Made by a program: the position numbers and the translations under genes
Assembly: GCF_934359325.1 (NCBI RefSeq)
Contig: NZ_CAKRLH010000050.1
Span: forward strand, 1 to 10,277
Origin: an uncultured Porphyromonas sp.
Lineage (GTDB): Bacteria > Bacteroidota > Bacteroidia > Bacteroidales > Porphyromonadaceae
Direction of reading: 5' to 3'
DNA length: 10,277 nucleotides
Part shown: positions 1-8,103 of the stretch, one piece after another
Layout of the letters: the number at the start of each line of letters is the position of its first letter
Numbering within the stretch: the stretch's first letter is position 1
The notes under the pieces: model-generated
Database searches by the model: none
What the model was told of the DNA's origin: nothing
Seen by the model: only the letters and a program-made list of their open reading frames with translations

Positions 1-528
1 CGCCACCGCTACTCCTTTGCTGCCTACTTCCCGGCCGAGAAGCCGAAGTACTCCTGTATGGTGGTGATCAATGCGCCCTACAAGGGCAATATCTCCCTCT
101 CCCCCGGGGCGGTGATCCGCAGCATCGCCGAGCAGGTGAGCGCCACACAGCATAAGATCCGCTTGAGCGAGGTAGAGAGCGACTCGACGGCCGTCTTTAC
201 CCACGTCATGGGCGGAGGACTACGTAGCGGCGTGGAGCAGGCGGCTCACGTGACCGGGGTCAAGCGGCCCAAGGGGAGCGCCGACTGGGTCGGCTATCAT
301 GCCGAGGACAGTCTCCGGCGCCTCAGCGACCTGAGCATCCGGATGAATACGATGCCCAACGTCGTCGGCATGGCCACCTCCGATGCGCTTTACCTCTGTG
401 AGACCCTCGGGCTGAGGGTCAGCTGCAGCGGGCGGGGAGGGTACATCACCCACCAGTCCCTCTCTCCCGGTACGGCACTGAAGGGTGGGGGAGCGATCCG
501 TCTCACCCTGGGGGAGCCTAAGAATTAA
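1..528 (+). CDS. ftsI: FtsI/PBP-type peptidoglycan transpeptidase with PASTA domain (3' end only)
   Basis: The reading frame is open from the first base, so this is the C-terminal 175 residues of a larger protein whose start and catalytic SxxK, SxN and KTG motifs lie outside the window. The visible start, with AAYFPAEKPKYSC and a following VVINAP strand, matches the last strands and helix of a class B penicillin-binding transpeptidase domain. A linker leads to a PASTA domain at about visible residues 118-172, beginning MPNVVGM and ending IRLTLGEPKN. Family knowledge: FtsI cross-links septal peptidoglycan in the periplasm as part of the divisome, and Bacteroidota FtsI proteins often carry a terminal PASTA domain. 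The position directly before murE, with a 26-nt gap, is the standard dcw order and supports FtsI over an elongation PBP2. The internal ATG at 58 is not the start, because it would cut the transpeptidase fold. Confidence 0.9.
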   Translation, partial: RHRYSFAAYFPAEKPKYSCMVVINAPYKGNISLSPGAVIRSIAEQVSATQHKIRLSEVESDSTAVFTHVMGGGLRSGVEQAAHVTGVKRPKGSADWVGYHAEDSLRRLSDLSIRMNTMPNVVGMATSDALYLCETLGLRVSCSGRGGYITHQSLSPGTALKGGGAIRLTLGEPKN

Positions 529-554
529 ATCATCACTTTATCCCACAATAGGTA

Positions 555-2027
555 ATGAAACTCAGTAAAATCATGCGGGGCGTCCCCCACGAGCTGATCG
601 CCGGGGAGGACAGCATCGAGATCGGGCAGATCTGCTCCGACTCGCGCTCCGTTGGCAAGGGGGACCTCTTCGTCGCCCTGCGCGGTCTGGTGACCGATGG
701 ACACCGATTCATCGACCAGGCACTCGACCGCGGTGCCGCAGCGGTCATCTGTGAGACCGTCCCCGACGAGTATCGCCCCGGGATCGCCTACATACGCGTC
801 GAGCATACCGACGTGATCCTGGGAGATGTGGCGGCCAATCTCTACGACCACCCGTCCGACAAGCTCCGCCTCGTCGGCGTCACCGGGACCAATGGTAAGA
901 CCACCATTGCCACACTCCTCTATGAGCTCTTCCGCAAGCTGGGCTACCGGGTCGGGCTGATCTCCACCGTCTGCGTCCGCATCGACGATGAGACGACGCC
1001 GAGTCACCTCACCACTCCCGACGCACTGACGCTCCAGAGATACCTCCACGAGATGGTGGAGGCGGGCTGCAGCTACGCCTTTATGGAGGTCTCGTCCATT
1101 GCAATCCACCAGCACCGGATCGGTGGAACCACCTTCGCCGGTGGGATCTTCACGAATCTCACGAGAGATCACCTCGACTACCATAAGACCTTTGCCAATT
1201 ACCTCCGAGCCAAGCAGATCTTCTTCGACGAACTGCCGACGGAAGCCTTTGCCCTCACCAACCTCGACGAGACGAATGGGATGGTGATGGTGCAAAATAC
1301 TCGCGCCCAGGTACACACCTACGCGCTCAAGCGGAGTGCCGACTATAAGGGACGGCTCCTCGAGGAGCATCTCGACGGGACGGATCTGATCATCGACGGG
1401 GAGGAGATCTCTGTGCGACTGGTCGGCGCCTTCAATGCCTACAACCTCCTCGCCGTCTACGGCACGGCGCGACTGCTCGGGGCACCCAAGGAGGAGACCC
1501 TCCGCCAGATCAGCACCCTCACAGCGGTGACGGGACGCTTCCAGACCCTCGCCTCCAAGCGGGGATACTATGCCGTGGTCGACTTTGCCCACACGCCTGA
1601 TGCGCTGGACAATGTCCTCACCACGCTCACCGACCTGCAGCGGGTCCACCACGGACGCGTCATCACGGTCGTGGGAGCGGGAGGGCACCGCGACAAGGGC
1701 AAGCGGCCGATCATGGCCGCCACCGCAGCGAAGTACTCCGACCTGCTGATCCTCACGTCGGATAACCCCCGCGACGAGGATCCGCGGCAGATCCTCGAGG
1801 ACCTCTGCGAGGGACTCTCCCGGGAGCAGCTCTCCTCCACGCTCAGGCTTGTGGACCGGCGGGAGGCGATCCGCACCGCCTGCACGATGGCACAGCCGGG
1901 AGACATCATCCTCATCGCCGGCAAGGGCCACGAGACCTACCAGGAGATCAATGGGGTGCGGCACCACTTCAGCGACGTGGAGGAGGTGCACCGCGTCTTT
2001 GAGGACGAGGAGCGAAGGAGCGAGTAG
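555..2027 (+). CDS. murE: UDP-MurNAc-L-Ala-D-Glu:meso-diaminopimelate ligase MurE
   Basis: A cytoplasmic Mur ligase of 490 aa, the usual family length, which adds the third residue of the peptidoglycan stem peptide using ATP. The N-terminal UDP-binding domain covers about residues 1-100 and contains CSDSR at 27-31. The central ATPase domain has the P-loop TGTNGKTT at 110-117. YLRAKQ places the lysine normally carbamylated at K220. The C-terminal domain holds DFAHTPDAL (343-351), DNPR (403-406) and GKGHE (457-461). DNPR is the known signature for meso-DAP rather than lysine specificity, so the wall is of the DAP type. The ATG at 555 begins a normal MurE N-terminus. There is no clear Shine-Dalgarno, which is usual for Bacteroidota. 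It lies between ftsI and mraY in one transcription unit, and its stop is 3 nt before the mraY start. Confidence 0.97.
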   Translation: MKLSKIMRGVPHELIAGEDSIEIGQICSDSRSVGKGDLFVALRGLVTDGHRFIDQALDRGAAAVICETVPDEYRPGIAYIRVEHTDVILGDVAANLYDHPSDKLRLVGVTGTNGKTTIATLLYELFRKLGYRVGLISTVCVRIDDETTPSHLTTPDALTLQRYLHEMVEAGCSYAFMEVSSIAIHQHRIGGTTFAGGIFTNLTRDHLDYHKTFANYLRAKQIFFDELPTEAFALTNLDETNGMVMVQNTRAQVHTYALKRSADYKGRLLEEHLDGTDLIIDGEEISVRLVGAFNAYNLLAVYGTARLLGAPKEETLRQISTLTAVTGRFQTLASKRGYYAVVDFAHTPDALDNVLTTLTDLQRVHHGRVITVVGAGGHRDKGKRPIMAATAAKYSDLLILTSDNPRDEDPRQILEDLCEGLSREQLSSTLRLVDRREAIRTACTMAQPGDIILIAGKGHETYQEINGVRHHFSDVEEVHRVFEDEERRSE

Positions 2028-2030
2028 CCT

Positions 2031-3296
2031 ATGCTGTACTACCTCTTTGACTACTTCGCCTCGCAAAACCTCCGCTGGTCGGCGGTATTCAATTACGTCA
2101 GCACCCGCGCCACCTTTGCCGTCATCGTCAGCCTGATCGTCTCCATCGTCATCGGTCGGCAGATCATCACCCTCCTAAGGGAGAAGCAGATCAGCGACGC
2201 CGTGCGACCCTACACCATCGAGGGCATGCTCTCCAAGAAGGGCACCCCAACTATGGGCGGGCTGATCATCCTCGCGGCCATCCTGATCCCGACGCTGCTC
2301 TTCTGCCGGCTCGACAACATCTACATCATCCTGATGATCATCGCCACGCTCTGGCTCGGCGGGCTCGGCTTTGCGGACGACTACATCAAGGTATTTAAGA
2401 AAAATAAGGACGGACTCGCCGGACGCTACAAGCTCATCGCCCAGATGGGTCTCGGCGTGCTGGTGGCGCTCGTCTTCCTCACCTCCCCGGCGGTGGTGAT
2501 CAAGGAGAATGCCCGCCAGGTGCTGGAGGAGGGTAGGGTGGTGACCCAGTTTGCCACCGTAGAGACGCAGTCCCTCCAGACCACCATCCCCTTCGTCAAG
2601 GGGCACAACCTCGACTACTCCGCCATCGCACCGTGGCTCGGTATAGGGCAGAATGGCGAACTCTTCACCATCATCTTCGTCAGCCTGCTCTTCGTCTTCA
2701 TCGTGATGGCGGTCTCCAATGGCGCCAACCTCACCGACGGACTTGACGGCCTCTGCACAGGCTCCTCAGCGATCATCGGTGTGGTGCTGGGGATCCTCGC
2801 CTACATCTCCTCCCATATCGAGATGGCAGCGTACTTCAACGTCATGTTCATTCCCGGTGCGGAGGAGTTGGTCGTCTTTGCTGCCGCCTTCATTGGTGCG
2901 ACGGCGGGCTTCCTCTGGTACAATTCATTCCCCGCGCAGATCTTCATGGGCGACACCGGGAGCCTGACGCTCGGCGGCATCATTGCCATCTTTGCCATCG
3001 TGATCCGCAAGGAGCTGCTCCTGCCGATCCTCTGCGGCGTCTTCCTCGTGGAGACGCTCTCGGTGATCATCCAGACCACCTACTTCCGATACACCAAGCG
3101 ACGCACCGGCGTGGGGAAGAGGGTCTTCAAGATGACCCCCCTCCACCACCACTACCAGAAGCCCGGTGACGGTAGTATAGACGCCCTCCTGCAGCGGCCC
3201 TACCGACCGATCCCGGAGGCAAAGATCACCACCCGCTTCTGGCTCATAGGCATCGTACTCGCGGTGCTGACGATTGCGACACTTAAGTTCAGATAA
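2031..3296 (+). CDS. mraY: Phospho-N-acetylmuramoyl-pentapeptide transferase MraY
   Basis: An integral membrane enzyme that transfers phospho-MurNAc-pentapeptide from UDP to undecaprenyl phosphate, making lipid I at the inner face of the membrane. Many hydrophobic segments are visible, for example around 25-45, 75-115, 135-152, 212-230, 245-262, 280-298, 312-345 and 403-418. Catalytic motifs are all present: FADDYIK (114-120) with the paired Asp 116-117, NLTDGLDGL (233-241) with D236 and D239, MGDTGSLTLGG (306-316) with D308, and the HHH motif at 372-374. The protein has 421 residues against about 360 in E. coli. Most of the extra length is a hydrophilic loop at about 151-211, typical of Bacteroidota MraY. 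It starts 3 nt after the murE stop and ends 6 nt before murD, so the three are surely co-transcribed. Confidence 0.97.
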   Translation: MLYYLFDYFASQNLRWSAVFNYVSTRATFAVIVSLIVSIVIGRQIITLLREKQISDAVRPYTIEGMLSKKGTPTMGGLIILAAILIPTLLFCRLDNIYIILMIIATLWLGGLGFADDYIKVFKKNKDGLAGRYKLIAQMGLGVLVALVFLTSPAVVIKENARQVLEEGRVVTQFATVETQSLQTTIPFVKGHNLDYSAIAPWLGIGQNGELFTIIFVSLLFVFIVMAVSNGANLTDGLDGLCTGSSAIIGVVLGILAYISSHIEMAAYFNVMFIPGAEELVVFAAAFIGATAGFLWYNSFPAQIFMGDTGSLTLGGIIAIFAIVIRKELLLPILCGVFLVETLSVIIQTTYFRYTKRRTGVGKRVFKMTPLHHHYQKPGDGSIDALLQRPYRPIPEAKITTRFWLIGIVLAVLTIATLKFR

Positions 3297-3302
3297 AATA
3301 GT

Positions 3303-4664
3303 ATGGAATACACCATAGTCCTGGGAGGAGGCGAGAGTGGCATGTGGGCCGCCCTCCTGGCGAAGCGACTGGGGCACAGGGTCCTCCTCTCCGACAGCAA
3401 TACCCTCCGCGATGCCACCCGCGACCTGCTGCTCCAGCATGGGATACGGATCGAGGAGCGGGGTCACTCCCTCCCCGAACTCGAACGCGCAACGAGGGTG
3501 ATCAAGAGCCCCGGCATCCCTGACAGCGCCGCCGTGGTGCAGCGCTGCATCGAGGCCGGCGTGCCGATCGTCTCAGAGATCGAGTTTGCCGCTCAGCACG
3601 TTGCTCAGGGCAGCATCCTCGTAGGCATCACGGGGTCCAATGGCAAGACCACCACCACCACCCTCACCGCGCACCTCCTACAAGCGTGCGGCATTGATGC
3701 GGTGGCGTGTGGCAATATCGGTCTCTCCCTCGCCCAGTGCCTCGTCCGTGACCCGCACAAGGTCTACGTCATGGAGCTCTCCAGCTTCCAGCTCGACCAC
3801 ATGTACGACACCCATCTGCACGCCGCGGTGCTGATGAATATCACGCCCGACCACCTCGACCGGTACGACCACAAGTTGGAGCTCTACGCCGATGCCAAGG
3901 GAAGGGTATTCCAAAACCAGACCGAGGAGGACTACGCCATCACCTACGCCGATGATCCTGAGACAGCCACCATGCTCGCCCGCAGGGATCCAAGCGCGGC
4001 GCATGCCCTCTCCTTCTCCCTCACCCGCACCGACACCGCCGCCTACCTCGATGGCGAGACGATCCACATCCGTCTCTCGGGTGGCAAGGAGTGCCTCATC
4101 GACTACTCCCGCCTTCAGCTCAAGGGTCCGCACAACGCCTGCAACGTCATGGCCGCCTGCCTCGTGCTCCACGCCCTGGGGCTCGATCCCGACCTCGAGG
4201 ATGGCACCGTCACCGAGGCACTGGAGGACTTCACCGGTATAGAGCACCGTATGGAGCTGACACGCGTCCTCCACGGAGTGAAGTACATCAATGACTCCAA
4301 GGCGACCAATATCGATGCCACCCGCCACGCCCTCGAGGCGATGCCGGACGGGCGGACGATCCTCTTCCTCGGTGGTACCGACAAGGGCAACGACTACGAG
4401 GAGATCAAGCCGCTCGTGGAGGCGAAGTGCAAGGCGCTGATCTACCTCACCACCGACAGCGCCAAGCTCCATACCACCTTCGATCCCTTGCCTATCCCAT
4501 CCTTCGATGCGACGGGGATGGAGGAGGCCTTTGTCCTCGTGCAGAGTCTCCACCCGATGGAGGGCGATGTGGTGCTACTCTCTCCCGCCTGCGCCTCCTT
4601 TGACCTCTTCAAGAACTACGAGCACCGCGGAGAGTGCTTCAAGGAGCAAGTCGCCAAGCTCTGA
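3303..4664 (+). CDS. murD: UDP-N-acetylmuramoylalanine--D-glutamate ligase MurD
   Basis: A cytoplasmic Mur ligase of 453 aa that adds D-glutamate to UDP-MurNAc-L-Ala. The N-terminal Rossmann-like domain opens with LGGGESG (7-13) and includes KSPGIP (68-73). The ATP-binding domain has the P-loop TGSNGKTTTT (110-119), ELSSFQLD (158-165) and NITPDHLDRY (179-188). K199 is the likely carbamylated lysine. The C-terminal domain shows DSKATN (331-336), GGTDKGNDY (357-365) and SPACASFDLF (427-436). All catalytic motifs are intact. It follows mraY after 6 nt. A strong terminator begins 15 nt after the stop, so murD is the last gene of this unit. That is odd, because ftsW, murG and murC normally follow murD in Bacteroidales. 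Confidence 0.97.
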   Translation: MEYTIVLGGGESGMWAALLAKRLGHRVLLSDSNTLRDATRDLLLQHGIRIEERGHSLPELERATRVIKSPGIPDSAAVVQRCIEAGVPIVSEIEFAAQHVAQGSILVGITGSNGKTTTTTLTAHLLQACGIDAVACGNIGLSLAQCLVRDPHKVYVMELSSFQLDHMYDTHLHAAVLMNITPDHLDRYDHKLELYADAKGRVFQNQTEEDYAITYADDPETATMLARRDPSAAHALSFSLTRTDTAAYLDGETIHIRLSGGKECLIDYSRLQLKGPHNACNVMAACLVLHALGLDPDLEDGTVTEALEDFTGIEHRMELTRVLHGVKYINDSKATNIDATRHALEAMPDGRTILFLGGTDKGNDYEEIKPLVEAKCKALIYLTTDSAKLHTTFDPLPIPSFDATGMEEAFVLVQSLHPMEGDVVLLSPACASFDLFKNYEHRGECFKEQVAKL

Positions 4665-4780
4665 CCCCACACGACTCCAGAGAGAGCCTATCCGCATCCA
4701 TACGGGTAGGCTCTCTCTCTTTTTGTCGCCAGACTACGGCTATCGGTCAGCCGTCTCGTCCTGTCTCTGTCGCCAGGGAC
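4665..4780. other. Convergent intergenic region between murD and the lipoprotein gene
   Basis: These 116 nt separate the ends of two converging units. Besides the murD terminator they hold a 6-bp hairpin, ACGGCT at 4736-4741 and AGCCGT at 4749-4754. It lies just past the lipoprotein stop but has no T-run on the minus strand. I see no clear terminator for the minus-strand operon here, so its transcripts may run antisense into murD or end by another mechanism. No small gene is visible. Confidence 0.6.
4679..4724 (+). terminator. Intrinsic terminator after murD
   Basis: A 16-bp stem is formed by 4679-4694 and 4703-4718, complete except for one T-G wobble, with an 8-nt loop and a run of five T at 4720-4724. 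On the + strand this is a textbook Rho-independent terminator, placed 15 nt after the murD stop. On the minus strand no T-run follows the hairpin, so it should act in one direction only. Confidence 0.93.
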
Positions 4781-5623
4781 TTACTTGGCGGGATCGGTGA
4801 GGTGAGCTTTGGTGCCGAAGTGGGCGGCACGGGCAGTGGCGGCCTCCGCTTCGCCCTCAGCATTCTTGATCCCCACGTAGGTGCGGAAGTAGAGGTAGGT
4901 GGCGCTGATCGCCTCTCGCGCTCGAGCATCGAGGGTAAAGCTCTTGCCCTGAGGGCCGAAGGAGGCGCGGATGGCTGACGAGGTGGGGGTGGCGTGGACA
5001 AAGGCGCCGAGACGCTCCGAGGCCTCGAGGGAGAGCGTCAGCCGCTCGTGGGTCACGCCACCGGTGCGAAAGCGGTAGTTGAGTGCCCTGTCGTAGGGTA
5101 TGGTGTCGCTGAGGACGTAGGTCCCGCCGGCCTCCTCCATCAGGCGGAGGTAAGTGACGCCCTGAGCCTTGGGGGCCGAGGTGCCGGCGATGAGTTGGAT
5201 CTTGCCATCCGCCTTGATATATGCATCGAGGAAGTTTGCCTCAGGATTGGCGGCGGAGGGGTCGTAGCCCTTGTACCGCAGGATGTTCTCATCCGGCATG
5301 CGGGGGTACTCGATCAGCTTGAAGAGCCGCTGCAGCGAGTCAAGCCGGGCGACGCCCTCCTCGGCGAGCGATGTCATCCGGATCGAGTCTCTCTTTGCCG
5401 TCGCTGTACGAACCAGCTGCTGCAGATGGAGTGCAACCTTACGCGTCTCCACGGCACCGCTGTAGGTGCGGTGGAGGGAGTCGAGGAGCCGAGCCGAGTG
5501 GCTGTAGTCGGAGTCCTGATAGGCGATCTGCGCCTCGGCAAGGAGATGCTTGGCGGCGCGCTCCTCCTTGCTGACGCAGCCGGTGAGGAGCAGGAGGATG
5601 ATAAGTGCAAGTGTCGGTCTCAT
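4781..5623 (-). CDS. Putative outer-membrane or periplasmic lipoprotein, unknown function
   Basis: A protein of 280 aa that I do not recognise as a named family. Residues 1-16 form a lipoprotein signal: Met-Arg, a leucine-rich hydrophobic stretch, then the lipobox LLTGC with the lipidated cysteine at 16. Residues 20-105 are charged, alanine-rich and helical, with spacing reminiscent of one or two TPR-like hairpins (for example AEAQIAYQDSDYSHSARLLDSL), and may form a coiled coil. Residues 110-250 look like alternating beta strands (IKADGKIQLIAG, YVLSDTIPYD), suggesting a compact C-terminal domain. The end is alanine-rich. The ATG overlaps the stop of the upstream glycosyltransferase as ATGA, so the two are probably translationally coupled. 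A role at the envelope linked to the glycosyltransferase product is a guess from context only. Confidence 0.85.
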   Translation of the reverse strand: MRPTLALIILLLLTGCVSKEERAAKHLLAEAQIAYQDSDYSHSARLLDSLHRTYSGAVETRKVALHLQQLVRTATAKRDSIRMTSLAEEGVARLDSLQRLFKLIEYPRMPDENILRYKGYDPSAANPEANFLDAYIKADGKIQLIAGTSAPKAQGVTYLRLMEEAGGTYVLSDTIPYDRALNYRFRTGGVTHERLTLSLEASERLGAFVHATPTSSAIRASFGPQGKSFTLDARAREAISATYLYFRTYVGIKNAEGEAEAATARAAHFGTKAHLTDPAK

Positions 5624-6630
5624 GGTGATAGTCTGTCGTAGGTATGATGTCCCCGGAGGTGATACTCGAGGAGAATGGATCTAGGATAAAGTCGGCTGTA
5701 GGCGCGCTCAAGGTCGCCGCCACTGCGCACGGGGCGGAGTCTCCGTAGCTCTCTCCTGGCGCGGAGCACGGCCCGGGCATCGCCGAGGTGTCCGCGGAGG
5801 AGGAAGTGAAGGGCGGCGAGGTGGTCGAGGAACCACCGCTTCCGCAGCGTGGAGCGGAGGACCCGGGAGGGGAGGTTTTTCCGTAGCATCAGGATGTTGT
5901 TTCGGAAGTTGAGGAAGGTCTTCCGTGGGTTGTCGGCGCTGAGCGACTTTCCTCCCCAGTGGTAGACGACACTCTCGGGGATGACGTAGAGGTCGTGACC
6001 GGCAGCCTGCCAGCGCCAGCAGAGGTCGATCTCCTCCTGGTGGGCGACAAAGGTCTCATCCAGTCCTCCGGCGGCGAGGTAAGCCTCCCGCCGGCAGAGC
6101 ATACAGGCACCGCTGGTCCAGAAGACCGGCATCGGCTCCGTCCCGTACTGCCCCCGATCCTCCTCGAGGGTGGAGAAGAGCCGCCCTCGGCAGAAGGGGT
6201 AGCCCAGCCGATCCATGTAGCCTCCCAGTGCGCCAGCGTACTCAAGACGCTTCGGCTCGCGCTCCCAGCGGATCGTAGGCTGGACGGAGACCACCTCGGG
6301 GTGGCTGTCGAGGAAGTCGACCAGCGGCTCCAGCCAGCCCTTCGTCACGAGGACGTCGTCATTGAGGAGGCAGATGTAGTCGTACCCCTCCAGCTCGGTG
6401 ATGACCCTATTGTACCCGGCGGCAAAGCCAAGGTTGCTCCCGAGTGGAAGCGGCACCGCCCGAGGGTAGTCACGCGCCAGTATCTCGAGGGAGTCGTCCG
6501 TGCTGCCGTTGTCTGCCTCGATCACGTCTGCCAGCTCCGGGTCGGTATGCTCGAGCAGGGTCGGGAGGTAGTGTGGGATCAGCGTGGAGCCGTTCCAGTT
6601 GAGTACGACGACGGCAACCTTTTTCCTCAT
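5620..6630 (-). CDS. Glycosyltransferase family 2, rhamnosyltransferase-like
   Basis: A 336-aa GT-A fold enzyme. The first strand is VAVVVLNWNGS (5-15). The nucleotide-sugar site shows ADNGSTDDS (39-47), LGFAAGYN (67-74) and the DXD-like NDDV at 90-93. The acceptor side has WTSGACMLCRREAY (171-184) and the EEIDLCWR motif at 199-206, with an HWGGKS segment after it. These are features of the WbbL/RfbF-like branch of GT2, which adds sugars such as rhamnose to lipid-linked glycans, but the donor and acceptor cannot be read from sequence. There is no transmembrane helix. The C-terminal part (about 250-300) is basic and amphipathic, which would suit peripheral binding at the inner membrane. Its start overlaps the mtaB stop as ATGA, and its stop overlaps the lipoprotein start in the same way. 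Confidence 0.92.
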   Translation of the reverse strand: MRKKVAVVVLNWNGSTLIPHYLPTLLEHTDPELADVIEADNGSTDDSLEILARDYPRAVPLPLGSNLGFAAGYNRVITELEGYDYICLLNDDVLVTKGWLEPLVDFLDSHPEVVSVQPTIRWEREPKRLEYAGALGGYMDRLGYPFCRGRLFSTLEEDRGQYGTEPMPVFWTSGACMLCRREAYLAAGGLDETFVAHQEEIDLCWRWQAAGHDLYVIPESVVYHWGGKSLSADNPRKTFLNFRNNILMLRKNLPSRVLRSTLRKRWFLDHLAALHFLLRGHLGDARAVLRARRELRRLRPVRSGGDLERAYSRLYPRSILLEYHLRGHHTYDRLSP

Positions 6631-7943
6631 ATCAGTACGCCCTCCACCAGGTCCGGATGTCCCGGCACCACGTGATCCGCCCGGACCGTGACCACCTCGC
6701 CTGTCAGGTCGGGGCGGTAGGGGATCCGGACGCGGAGATAATTCTCTGTATAACCATAGAGCCAGTCGTGACCCTCAGGCTCCTCCACCAGCAGCCGCCG
6801 CTCGGTCCCCACCTGGCTCCGGGTGAAGTCGCTCAGCTTGCGGTCGCTGATCGTGATCAGTCGCCGCGCCCGGCGGTGCTTCTCCTCAGGCGAGACCACC
6901 GGCGTGATCCGTAGCGCCGCGGTGCCCTTTCGCTCACTGTAGGGGAAGACATGGAGCTTGGAGACCGGCAGCCCGGCGATGAAGGCGGCGCTATCCTCGA
7001 AGTCCGCCTCCTCCTCGCCCCGCATGCCGACGATTACGTCTACGCCGATGTAGGCGTCCGGCATGAGCCGGTGGATCAGCTCCACCTTGTGGGCAAAGAC
7101 CTCCCGCCGGTAGCGTCTCCGCATCAGCCGCAGCACCTTATCAGAGCCGCTCTGGAGTGGGATGTGGAAGTGTGGGGCAAAGCGCTTGCTACCCCTGACG
7201 AAGTCGATGATCTCGTCGGTGATGAGATTGGGCTCTATGCTGGAGATGCGGAAGCGGTCGATCCCCTCCACGTCGTCCAGCGCCTCCAAGAGCTGAATAA
7301 ATGAGCTGCCGGTGTCGCGTCCGAAGTCGCCCACATTGACCCCCGTCAGGACGATCTCCCTCCCGCCGTGCGCTGCCACCTGCTCGGCTCGGCGAACGAG
7401 ATCCGCCACCTCGCCACTGCGGCTGTGACCTCGGGCAAAGGGGATCGTGCAGTAGGAGCAGCAGTAGTCGCAGCCGTCCTGCACCTTGAGGAAGTGGCGT
7501 GTCCGACCCTCAGATGAGACACTGGGGACGAAGGTGGTTGCCTCCTCATACGGCGACACCTCCACCGTATCGACTGCGCTCAGGTGGTCGAGGTAGTGGA
7601 GTAGGGCGCCCTTCTCTTTCGCTCCCAGCACCAGATCGACGCCGGGAAGCTTGGCGTACCGCTCCGGCTGTAGCTGAGCCGAGCAGCCGGTGACGACGAT
7701 CACCGCATCGGGATGATCGCGGTTGGCTCGGCGGATCAGCTGCCGGCTCTTCCGGTCCGCCACCGAGGTGACGGAGCAGGTATTGACCAGCACCAGGTCG
7801 GCAGACTCGCCCTCCTCAGCGAGGACCATACCCCGCTCTAAGAGCGCCTGTCCGAGGAACGAGGTCTCGGCAAAGTTGAGCTTACACCCCAGCGTGCAGA
7901 GGGCGACGCGCCGCCCCGTGTATGTAAATCCTTGCTCACTCAT
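6627..7943 (-). CDS. mtaB: tRNA N6-threonylcarbamoyladenosine(37) C2-methylthiotransferase MtaB
   Basis: A radical SAM enzyme of 438 aa that converts t6A to ms2t6A at position 37 of ANN-decoding tRNAs in the cytoplasm. The N-terminal UPF0004 domain carries the three cysteines of the auxiliary iron-sulfur cluster: TLGC (C20), NTC (C56) and TGC (C87). The radical SAM cluster motif CX3CX2C is C158, C162 and C165 in GCDYCCSYCTIP. FRISSIEP (231-238) and HIPLQSGS (260-267) are typical of the methylthiotransferase family. The C-terminal TRAM-like RNA-binding region covers about 378-425. TLGCKLN after a short N-terminus fits MtaB rather than MiaB or RimO. The start at 7941-7943 is supported by the normal N-terminal length and a promoter element just upstream. 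It heads an operon with the glycosyltransferase and lipoprotein genes, joined by ATGA overlaps. Confidence 0.95.
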   Translation of the reverse strand: MSEQGFTYTGRRVALCTLGCKLNFAETSFLGQALLERGMVLAEEGESADLVLVNTCSVTSVADRKSRQLIRRANRDHPDAVIVVTGCSAQLQPERYAKLPGVDLVLGAKEKGALLHYLDHLSAVDTVEVSPYEEATTFVPSVSSEGRTRHFLKVQDGCDYCCSYCTIPFARGHSRSGEVADLVRRAEQVAAHGGREIVLTGVNVGDFGRDTGSSFIQLLEALDDVEGIDRFRISSIEPNLITDEIIDFVRGSKRFAPHFHIPLQSGSDKVLRLMRRRYRREVFAHKVELIHRLMPDAYIGVDVIVGMRGEEEADFEDSAAFIAGLPVSKLHVFPYSERKGTAALRITPVVSPEEKHRRARRLITISDRKLSDFTRSQVGTERRLLVEEPEGHDWLYGYTENYLRVRIPYRPDLTGEVVTVRADHVVPGHPDLVEGVLI

Positions 7944-7950
7944 CAGTCCA

Positions 7951-7958
7951 CAAAGTTA
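7951..7958 (-). promoter_or_regulatory. Bacteroidota -7 promoter element for mtaB
   Basis: On the minus strand this reads TAACTTTG, a full match to the Bacteroidota -7 consensus TAnnTTTG. It ends only 7 nt before the mtaB ATG, so the transcript would have a leader of a few nucleotides at most. I do not see a good -33 TTTG at the usual spacing of about 19-21 nt. Confidence 0.6.
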
Positions 7959-7994
7959 CCAAAAAGAGTGCCCTGCGAGCACGGTCTCCACCAA

Positions 7995-8021
7995 CCCGTC
8001 AGAGGTGACGCATTTGACGGG
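7995..8021. repeat. CCCGTCA / TGACGGG inverted repeat near the mtaB start
   Basis: A perfect 7-bp inverted repeat (7995-8001 with 8015-8021) with a 13-nt loop. The same CCCGTCA word recurs at 8558-8564 and, inverted, at 8766-8772, so it belongs to the repeat set of this spacer. It lies about 37 nt upstream of the mtaB -7 box and could be an operator or just a repeat unit. Confidence 0.5.
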
Positions 8022-8103
8022 GGGTACTGAGTGATACAGAAAACCATCCAGCTCACTGTGAAGATGCGGAAGCGAAGCGCCCCTTGCGGTTCGCACCATC
8101 GTC

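Noticed and set aside
525..2066. Long minus-strand open frame of 513 codons opposite murE
   Set aside because: It is a shadow of murE: murE has complete catalytic motifs on the + strand, while the antisense product shows no domain and is rich in shadow-type residues. GC-rich genes often leave the antisense frame open.
4994..5641. Plus-strand open frame of 215 codons opposite the lipoprotein gene
   Set aside because: The minus strand has a lipobox and an exact ATGA junction to the preceding gene. The plus frame has no domain or promoter.
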